DNA of 50,004 nucleotides, taken from DATMNI01 sp035570275. Lineage in GTDB: Bacteria; Acidobacteriota; Terriglobia; Bryobacterales; Bryobacteraceae. The position numbers were made by a program, and so were the translations under genes. Where the stretch lies: the NCBI GenBank assembly GCA_035570275.1, contig DATMNI010000149.1:1-50004 (forward strand), read 5' to 3'. Numbering within the stretch: position 1 is the first letter of the stretch; every line of letters begins with the position of its first letter. Below are positions 44,784 to 50,004 of this stretch, one piece after another. The notes under the pieces are model-generated. The model did not search any database. It was not told where the DNA came from and was given only the letters and a program-made list of their open reading frames with translations.

Positions 44784-45089
44784 ATGACTAAAAAGTTCAT
44801 GCTTCTGGTGCTGCTGCTGCTGGTATCCAGTTCGGTGCTATGCGCGCAGACGCCTCAATACAGCGGCGCCGGTGGACACTGGGTAGTGATCAGTTCCGCT
44901 TTCGCAATGGCTATCGCGTCGGGCCTTTGCGGTCTGGCGCAGGCCAAGGCTGTGGCCGCCGCGGCGGAAGGCATGGCGCGCAATCCTGGCGCCTCGGCTT
45001 CGATCCGGTTCGCCCTGATACTGGGCCTGATCCTGATCGAATCGATGGCGCTTTACACCTTCGCAGTGATTTTCGTGAAAGTAGGCTGA
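44784..45089 (+). CDS. atpE: F0 ATP synthase subunit c
   Basis: 101 aa, longer than the usual 70-90, because of a signal-like N-terminus (KFMLLVLLLLVSSSVLCAQ) ahead of the two-helix hairpin. Helix 1 ends AIASGLCGLAQAKAVAAAAEGMARNPGA, helix 2 is FALILGLILIESMALYTFAVIFVKV with ion-carrying Glu86. By alignment with the Na+-type c subunit of Ilyobacter, Gln53, Glu86 and Ser87 occupy ligand positions (Gln-Glu spacing 33 in both), but helix 1 lacks several of the usual Gly of the GxGxG motif and Thr67 is Met. AAGGAG precedes the ATG. A terminator follows; F1 genes are not in the window. Confidence 0.95.
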   Translation: MTKKFMLLVLLLLVSSSVLCAQTPQYSGAGGHWVVISSAFAMAIASGLCGLAQAKAVAAAAEGMARNPGASASIRFALILGLILIESMALYTFAVIFVKVG

Positions 45090-45104
45090 GAACTGCCAAT
45101 TTGG

Positions 45105-45132
45105 ACGGGGCGATTTTCACTCGCCCCGTTTT
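45105..45132 (+). terminator. Rho-independent terminator after atpE
   Basis: ACGGGGCGA / TCGCCCCGT, a 9-bp perfect stem with a 7-nt loop, followed by TTTT. It ends the F0 unit 16 bp after the atpE stop, confirming that F1 genes are not part of this transcript. Confidence 0.88.
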
Positions 45133-45267
45133 CCCACAGTTTCCCCGGGCCGTCCTATCTATAGCTAAGCTAGCCATTCCTTAACTGACTAGTACTTTTA
45201 GACACCTCAATAGGGAAACTAGGTCTATTGACCTCAACCCTCCACTGCCATTAGCATTTAACCATCC

Positions 45268-45603
45268 ATGGAACAGCGACGAACCAGGCGTTTCCAGTTA
45301 AACCTCCCGCTATCGATCACCCGCTCCGGTCCCGATCGCGTGGCGTTGGCTGGGTGCACCAAGAACATCAGTTCCAGCGGAGTCCTTTTCACTACCGAAG
45401 GGGAGCCCGATTTAGGCGGTCCCATCGAGTACATCATTACGCTCAATCACGAGGGGCCCCAGGCGGTGAACCTGCGCTGCATCGGGAAGGTCCTTCGTGC
45501 CAACCGCGTGCCGTCGGAATCCGACCGGCGGCAGTTGTCATTTCAGATCGCCGCCACGCTGGAGCGGTACGAGTTTGTCCGCGAACGCGGGGCGGCAAGG
45601 TAG
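45268..45603 (+). CDS. PilZ-domain protein
   Basis: 111 aa, a single PilZ domain: RRTRRFQLNLPL carries the RxxxR c-di-GMP-binding start and NISSSGVLFTT the (D/N)xSxxG motif. It should bind cyclic di-GMP in the cytoplasm and pass the signal to an unknown partner. Both motifs look intact. It stands alone after the atp terminator. A TAGCAT box lies 10 nt before the ATG. Confidence 0.9.
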   Translation: MEQRRTRRFQLNLPLSITRSGPDRVALAGCTKNISSSGVLFTTEGEPDLGGPIEYIITLNHEGPQAVNLRCIGKVLRANRVPSESDRRQLSFQIAATLERYEFVRERGAAR

Positions 45604-45762
45604 CGGGGTCGAGTGTTTCAGAGGTGTCCTCAAGCCCGAGTACCAACCCTGCTTTCGTACCGCCCCCAGTACCGGCGAGACTCAAAGACCTTGCCGGGGC
45701 TGACGACCCGGAGGCGGGTTGCTTGCCCTCGTTCGTCACTAAGTCGGTCATTCTGAAATATG

Positions 45763-45812
45763 CCGACGTATCGGGAAACCGCTTGCTAACGCGCGCGGCT
45801 CCGATCAGAGCC
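45763..45812 (-). repeat. Dispersed 50-bp repeat, copy 2
   Basis: The reverse complement matches 35935-35984 at 47 of 50 positions. It contains the hairpin-capable GGCTC...GAGCC and GCGCGCGC. The two copies are in opposite orientation about 10 kb apart. Confidence 0.8.
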
Positions 45813-45958
45813 ACGACCGTTAAGGGAGTGATTTCGTCGGAATACGCGACTCTATTTATGACGGCGTAGAAGCGTCGTGTGCATGAAGCCCTCGAAAGCC
45901 AACCAACGAATCGGCCCTGTCGCTACCGCTGCCCGGTCTACGTCACTCGCCTCCACGT

Positions 45959-45964
45959 TATAAT
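45959..45964 (+). promoter_or_regulatory. -10 TATAAT box of the molybdopterin oxidoreductase gene
   Basis: A consensus TATAAT ends 8 nt before the ATG at 45973. Transcription would start at or next to the start codon. No -35 is obvious. Confidence 0.52.
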
Positions 45965-45972
45965 CGTGCTAA

Positions 45973-48021
45973 ATGCCTGAAACCCGTCATTCCGTATGTG
46001 CGCTGGATTGTCCGGACTGCTGCTCGCTGCTGATCACGGTGGCGGACGGCCGCGGAACCAGGCTGCGGGGCAACCCTGAGCATCCGGTGACGCGCGGCTT
46101 CCTTTGCGGGAAGGTGGCGCAGTACCTGGAACGCGAATATCATCCCGGCCGGCTGCTGGTTCCGCAACGCCGCACGGGCGCCAAAGGTGAGGGCCGCTTC
46201 GAGCGCATTTCGTGGGATGAGGCGCTCGACACCATCGCCGACCGGCTGCAAACTACCGCCGCCCGGTTCGGCCCCGAGGCCATCCTGCCCTACAGCTACG
46301 CGGGAACCATGGGGTTCCTGAATGGCTCCGGCATGGACCGGCGCTTCTTTCACCGATTGGGCGCATCGCGCCTGGACCGTACCATCTGCTCCTCGGCCGG
46401 CGGCGTGGGGCTCGTGCAGGCTCTGGGCCTCAAGTACGGCACCGAGCCCGAGCAGTTCAAACACTCCAAGCTGATTCTGGCCTGGGGCGCCAATATTTTG
46501 GGCACCAACGTACACCTGTGGCCTTTCATCATGGAGGCGCGGCGCAACGGCGCCAAACTCTACACGATCGACCCTAACCGCAACCGCACCGGCGCGGCTT
46601 CCGACAAGCATATCTTCATCCACCCGGGCAGCGATACGGCGCTGGCGCTGGCCATGATGCACGTGATCATCGCCGAAAACCTGCACGACGCCGCCTATGT
46701 GGGCCAGCACACCGCTGGCTTCGACGGTCTGCGCGCCAAGGTGCGGGAATGGACGCCGCAGCGCGCGGCGGAGCTGACCGGGATCGCGGCCGGGGAAATC
46801 GTATCCCTGGCGCGGGAGTACGCCACCACCAGGCCGGCGGCCATTCGAGTCAACTATGGCGTGCAGCGCAGCGACCGCGGGGCCATGGCCATCCGCACCA
46901 TCGCGCTGCTGCCGGCGCTCATCGGCTCCTGGAAGGAAGTGGGCGGCGGACTGCAGCTTTCCACTTCGCAGGCATTTCAACTGAACCGCGCCGGCCTGGA
47001 ACGCGCCGACCTGCAGCAGAAAGTACTGGGCCGTGAGGCGCGCATCGTCAACATGTCGGAACTGGGGCAGGCACTCACCACGCTCGACGGGCCGCCCGTC
47101 AAGGCGATGGTGGTCTACAACTCCAATCCAGCCGCCATCGCGCCCAACCAGAACCTGGTGCTGCCCGGCCTGCGGCGCGAGGATCTGTTCACCGTGGTGC
47201 TGGAGCAGTTCCAGACCGATACCGCCGATTACGCCGACATCCTGCTGCCGGTCACCACCTTCCTGGAACATACGGACCTGTACCTCGCCTACGGACATTA
47301 CCACCTGCAACTGGCGCGGCCGGCGCTGCCCGCTCCCGGCGAAACCAAATCGAACGTGGAGATTTTCCGCCTGCTGGCGGCCCGCATGGGCATGGATGAG
47401 CCATGTCTGCGCGATTCCGAAGACGATATGATCCGCACCCTGCTGGATTCGCAGCATCCCTTCGTCCGCGGCATCACGCTGGAGCAACTGGACCGCGAGC
47501 ATTCCGTGCGGCTGCATGTATCCGACGACGGCGCGCCGTTCCTGCCGTTCGCGCAGGGCGGCTTCGGCACCGCCGACGGCAAATGCCATTTCGACGCGGA
47601 AACGCTGGATTACACGCCGCCGGTGGAGTCGCGGCACGGCGACCCGGAACTGCGGCGCAAATATCCGCTGGAGTTGATCTCGCCTAAGAACGACGACAGC
47701 ATGAATTCCACCTTCGGCCATCGCGACGCCGTGGACCGGCAGACCGCCACGCTTCACGTGAACACCGCCGACGCCGCCCCGTTGGGCATTCAGACTTCGG
47801 ACCAGGTGCGCGTCTTCAACGACCGTGGCTCCGCGGTGTTCACGGCCAACGTGGATGGCCGCGTGCCTCCGGGCGTGGTGGCGGCGCCGGCGGTGGGTTG
47901 GGCCAGGCGGGCGGCGAACCAGCGCAACGTAAACGCGCTGACTTCGAGCCGGCTCACCGATGCCGGCGGCGGGCCCACGTTTTACAGTTGTCTGGTCCAG
48001 CTTGAAAGAATCGGCGACTGA
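45973..48021 (+). CDS. Molybdopterin oxidoreductase with [4Fe-4S] N-domain
   Basis: 682 aa, cytoplasmic (no Tat signal). The [4Fe-4S] site is C9-x3-C13-x3-C17-x27-C45 (VCALDCPDCCSLL...GFLCGK). Then ISWDEALDTIADRL, ILPYSYAGTMGFLNGSGMDRRFFHRLGAS, CSSAGGVG near residue 138, LILAWGANILGTNVHLWPFI, and the C-terminal molybdopterin-dinucleotide domain (YPLELISPKN...TLHVNTADAAPLGIQTSDQVRVFNDRGS...GVVAAPAVGW). It resembles the formate dehydrogenase/YoaE-like group of the DMSO reductase superfamily. The substrate is unknown. TATAAT lies 8 nt before the ATG. Confidence 0.9.
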   Translation: MPETRHSVCALDCPDCCSLLITVADGRGTRLRGNPEHPVTRGFLCGKVAQYLEREYHPGRLLVPQRRTGAKGEGRFERISWDEALDTIADRLQTTAARFGPEAILPYSYAGTMGFLNGSGMDRRFFHRLGASRLDRTICSSAGGVGLVQALGLKYGTEPEQFKHSKLILAWGANILGTNVHLWPFIMEARRNGAKLYTIDPNRNRTGAASDKHIFIHPGSDTALALAMMHVIIAENLHDAAYVGQHTAGFDGLRAKVREWTPQRAAELTGIAAGEIVSLAREYATTRPAAIRVNYGVQRSDRGAMAIRTIALLPALIGSWKEVGGGLQLSTSQAFQLNRAGLERADLQQKVLGREARIVNMSELGQALTTLDGPPVKAMVVYNSNPAAIAPNQNLVLPGLRREDLFTVVLEQFQTDTADYADILLPVTTFLEHTDLYLAYGHYHLQLARPALPAPGETKSNVEIFRLLAARMGMDEPCLRDSEDDMIRTLLDSQHPFVRGITLEQLDREHSVRLHVSDDGAPFLPFAQGGFGTADGKCHFDAETLDYTPPVESRHGDPELRRKYPLELISPKNDDSMNSTFGHRDAVDRQTATLHVNTADAAPLGIQTSDQVRVFNDRGSAVFTANVDGRVPPGVVAAPAVGWARRAANQRNVNALTSSRLTDAGGGPTFYSCLVQLERIGD

Positions 48022-48035
48022 GAGCCGGCGACTGT

Positions 48036-48041
48036 TAGAAT
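48036..48041 (+). promoter_or_regulatory. -10-like TAGAAT box of the gene at 48048
   Basis: TAGAAT ends 6 nt before the ATG at 48048 and repeats the leaderless layout of 7609-7621. Confidence 0.48.
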
Positions 48042-48047
48042 CGACTA

Positions 48048-48644
48048 ATGAAAAACTCACTGCTGTGGGAGCGAGGGGCTGCGATGCGCCTGCAGGGCTC
48101 CGCTCTGTCGCTGGCGCTGGGCGTGGCTTTGCGCGTCAGTCTGGGCGCCGCTCTGGTGTTGGCGCCCGTGGGCTGCAAGAACAAAAAGTTCAAGTTACAG
48201 GCGACCGAGGAAGAGGCGCCGCGCATGGCGAGCGCCGTGAGCATGGGCGACCCCAAGGCCGAGACCCAGCTCATCAACGGCTTCTATGGCGTGGAAGCCG
48301 GCGCGTGGCGGTGGACAGCGAAGCAGTTCACGCTGGTGCTGCGTCCTCCTGCCGGTTCGGCGGAGAAAGGCGGCAAGCTGCAATTGAAGCTGAGCGTGCC
48401 GCCGGTGGCGATCGAAAAGCTGAAGGGTCTGTCGCTCTCGGCCACCGCCAATGGCAGCACGCTGGCGCCAGAGAGCTACACCCAACCCGGAGAGTATGTG
48501 TACAAGCGCGAAATACCCGCCAGCGCCCTGACGGGCGATTCGGTGAAGATCGATTTCCAGCTCGATAAGGCAATGCCCCCTTCGGGCGGCGATCTGCGCG
48601 AATTGGGCGTCATCGTGTTGAATGCGAGCCTGGAGAGTAAATGA
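48048..48644 (+). CDS. Probable lipoprotein or exported protein of unknown function
   Basis: 198 aa. Hydrophobic leader (LALGVALRVSLGAALVLAPVGC) ending in a lipobox-like PVGC, so probably membrane-anchored; the box is imperfect. The mature part (GFYGVEAGAWRWTAKQFTLVLRPP...KLQLKLSVPP...LSATANGSTLAPESYTQPGEYVYKREIP...VKIDFQLDKAMPPSGGDLRELGVIVLNASLE) is beta-rich and resembles carbohydrate-associated domains near glycan genes; identity not established. I chose the ATG at 48048 because of a TAGAAT box 6 nt upstream; an ATG at 48084 is possible. It overlaps the next gene (ATGA). Confidence 0.72.
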   Translation: MKNSLLWERGAAMRLQGSALSLALGVALRVSLGAALVLAPVGCKNKKFKLQATEEEAPRMASAVSMGDPKAETQLINGFYGVEAGAWRWTAKQFTLVLRPPAGSAEKGGKLQLKLSVPPVAIEKLKGLSLSATANGSTLAPESYTQPGEYVYKREIPASALTGDSVKIDFQLDKAMPPSGGDLRELGVIVLNASLESK

Positions 48645-50004
48645 TGGGTTCCGCGGGGGCGCCGCCGAACCCCGCATCGCCGAACGCCCGATCGCGCAAC
48701 CCTGCATCGCACACCGACTGGTTCCGGAACGCAGCCGTCCGCGACACTGCCTGGTGGATTGCACCCTCGCTTTTGTGCCTGCTGCTCTACTGGCCCGGCT
48801 TCACGGCATGGTTTCGCGCCGACGATTTCGCCTGGCTGGGTGTGGGCCTGTACATCCGCAACTTCCACGATTTTCTGGCCGCCATGTTCTCACCCCAGGC
48901 GCAGGGCACCATCCGGCCGTGGAGCGAGCGCGCTTTTTTCATGGCCGGTTTCAGCCTCTTCGGGCTGGACGCGCTGCCCTTCCGCATCGTCATCTTCGCC
49001 ACCCAGTTCGCCAACCTGGCGCTGATCGCGACTATCGGCGCGCGCCTCACCGGACGGCGCGCCGCCGGTTTCTGGGCCGCCGTCTTCTGGGTGCTGAACA
49101 GCTCCCAGACGCTGCCGCTGGGCTGGGTCTGCGTCTACAACCAAGTGATGTGCGGCTTCTTCCTGCTGCTGGCGCTGCATTTTCTGATGAAAGCGGTGGA
49201 GGTGAAAGCAGTCGATGCCCGCAGTCTGCGCTTGGAGCGCCGTTATGAGGCGCTCCAATGGCTGGCATTTCTCCTCGGCTTCGGCGCCTCGGAACTGAAC
49301 CTGGTCTATCCTGCGATCGCCGCCAGCTACATTTTGTTCGGCGCGGGCCCCGGCCGGCGGCAGCACTTCCGGCGCACGCTGCCGATGTTCGCCGTCTCCC
49401 TGGTTTACGTGGCCATCCACAACGCCGTGGCGCCGCCGCGGACCGGCTACTATGCCATGCACTTCACTGGCGCCATCTTCCGGACGCTGGCCAGGTATTG
49501 GACGTGGTCGGTAGGCCCTACTTTTCTGGAGACGCCTCTCCTGCTGCCGAAGTGGGTGCTGCCGGCGGGGGTCGCGGTCATCTCCCTCGCCCTCCTGGCG
49601 TTTCTGGTAAGTAGGACAGACCATCGCCTTTCGTGGTCTGTCAGGCGCTCTGTCAGCCCTCTCTTCTGCCTTTGCTGGTACCTGGCGGCGATCGCGCCGG
49701 TGCTGCCGCTGCGCGACCACATGACCGAGTATTATGTTTACCTGCCGGTGATCGGTCTGTGCTGGCTGGGCGGTTGGGCGATGGCCGAGGCGTGGTCCGG
49801 CAGCAAGCCCGCCAACACACCCGGCGCAGTGCGTGCCAGGACCCTAGCCATTGCGATGGCGGCGATCTATGCTTTCCTGGTAGTCCCCGAAGCCATGGCC
49901 AGCACGGCCTGGAACCACCGCATCTCGGCGCGGGTCCGCAACCTGGTGGAGTCTGTGGCGCAGGCACACGAGTTGCATCCCGCCAAATCCATCCTGCTCG
50001 ATGG
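48641..50004 (+). CDS. GT-C-like polytopic membrane protein (3' end beyond window)
   Basis: At least 454 codons and open at the window end. The ATG at 48641 overlaps the preceding stop. Cytoplasmic N-terminus, a first membrane helix (IAPSLLCLLLYWPGFTAWF), then FRADDFAWLG in the first loop, where GT-C glycosyltransferases carry an acidic pair. Many further helices follow, with RPWSERAFFM, PLRDHMTEYYVYLPVIGLCWLGGW and AAIYAFLVVPEAMA. It probably transfers a lipid-linked sugar; the substrate is unknown. A REP-like hairpin (49611-49642) is translated within it (LVSRTDHRLSWSVRRS), an insertion compatible with a periplasmic or cytoplasmic loop. Confidence 0.75.
   Translation, partial: MMGSAGAPPNPASPNARSRNPASHTDWFRNAAVRDTAWWIAPSLLCLLLYWPGFTAWFRADDFAWLGVGLYIRNFHDFLAAMFSPQAQGTIRPWSERAFFMAGFSLFGLDALPFRIVIFATQFANLALIATIGARLTGRRAAGFWAAVFWVLNSSQTLPLGWVCVYNQVMCGFFLLLALHFLMKAVEVKAVDARSLRLERRYEALQWLAFLLGFGASELNLVYPAIAASYILFGAGPGRRQHFRRTLPMFAVSLVYVAIHNAVAPPRTGYYAMHFTGAIFRTLARYWTWSVGPTFLETPLLLPKWVLPAGVAVISLALLAFLVSRTDHRLSWSVRRSVSPLFCLCWYLAAIAPVLPLRDHMTEYYVYLPVIGLCWLGGWAMAEAWSGSKPANTPGAVRARTLAIAMAAIYAFLVVPEAMASTAWNHRISARVRNLVESVAQAHELHPAKSILLD
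49611..49642 (+). repeat. REP-like hairpin, copy 3 (GTAG head), inside a coding frame
   Basis: GTAG (49611-49614) is followed directly by GACAGACCA, a 10-nt loop TCGCCTTTCG and TGGTCTGTC. Same architecture as copies at 3939-3970 and 43320-43351. It sits in the GT-C-like gene and keeps the frame open. Confidence 0.75.

Larger units (their letters stand above)
45604..45972. other. Intergenic region with dispersed repeat, no gene
   Basis: No frame here looks like a protein. It holds the second copy of a 50-bp repeat (45763-45812) and ends in a TATAAT box ahead of the molybdopterin gene. It may carry a longer dispersed repeat: 45640-45810 has several short inverted segments, but I cannot prove the limits. 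Confidence 0.6.

Noticed and set aside
45354..45869. 171-codon frame over the PilZ gene and the dispersed repeat
   Set aside because: Runs out of frame through the PilZ gene and then through repeat DNA.

Overview
This window looks like chromosomal DNA of an Acidobacteriota bacterium close to the Solibacteres/Bryobacterales. The main evidence is a set of families expanded in that phylum: two VWFA-related acidobacterial domain proteins, a duplicated orphan FtsX-type permease (ADOP), a TIGR03435 protein, two very large TonB-dependent receptors with carboxypeptidase-regulatory N-domains, a BlaI/M56-TonB pair and two giant M14-type peptidases. The DNA is GC-rich. There is no plasmid, phage or CRISPR signature. 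The assignment is inference from gene content; no database search was possible.

Layout. 1-355: no gene seen. 356-5062: a sugar/AI-2-type (Rha/Lsr) ABC transporter, with the second permease and the binding protein fused in one frame. 5181-7489 (mostly minus): a coupled pair of small proteins, a fragment duplicated from the binding-protein gene, a VWFA protein and a HicBA toxin-antitoxin pair. 7621-11019: an M14 peptidase, an unknown regulator-like gene with a 24-bp palindrome upstream, and tRNA-Gly. 11112-12188: three small genes. 12218-16030 (minus): unknown, DsbA-like, methyltransferase, homoserine dehydrogenase, and a RelE-like toxin (frameshifted) with its antitoxin. 16280-19216 (minus): second M14 paralogue. 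19310-25093: two decayed GxxExxY genes, each inside its own inverted repeats, on either side of a TonB receptor and a frameshifted small gene. 25163-30957 (minus): VWFA protein and a glycine/RGG-rich TonB receptor. 31121-34007: an S46-family peptidase homologue lacking its catalytic residues, and a HEPN-type gene pair. 34017-37778: PfpI-like, flavoprotein, lytic transglycosylase and heme A synthase. 37869-43272: ADOP permease, TIGR03435, BlaI and M56-TonB. 43378-45089: the F0 part of ATP synthase (AtpZ, AtpI, AtpB, AtpE). 45268-50004: PilZ protein, molybdopterin oxidoreductase, probable lipoprotein and a GT-C-like membrane protein cut by the window end.

Cross-cutting signals. (1) Four families of dispersed, structured non-coding DNA recur: a GT(A/G)G-headed REP-like hairpin (three copies, one in the linker of the permease/binding-protein fusion), a double hairpin (two copies), a 50-bp repeat (two copies 10 kb apart in opposite orientation) and the GxxExxY inverted-repeat cassette (two copies). 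(2) At least nine genes have a TANNNT box ending 5-8 nt before the start codon, a layout expected for leaderless mRNAs. (3) Several proteins keep a family fold signature but have lost catalytic residues (S46 homologue, PfpI-like protein).

How genes work together. Most clusters are translationally coupled (ATGA or short overlaps): small pair 5181-5539, hom-methyltransferase, antitoxin-toxin, blaI-M56, atpI-atpB, and lipoprotein-GT-C protein. The envelope is the main theme: outer-membrane receptors, secreted peptidases, VWFA proteins, transglycosylase, DsbA-like oxidoreductase and antirepressor-type M56 signalling.
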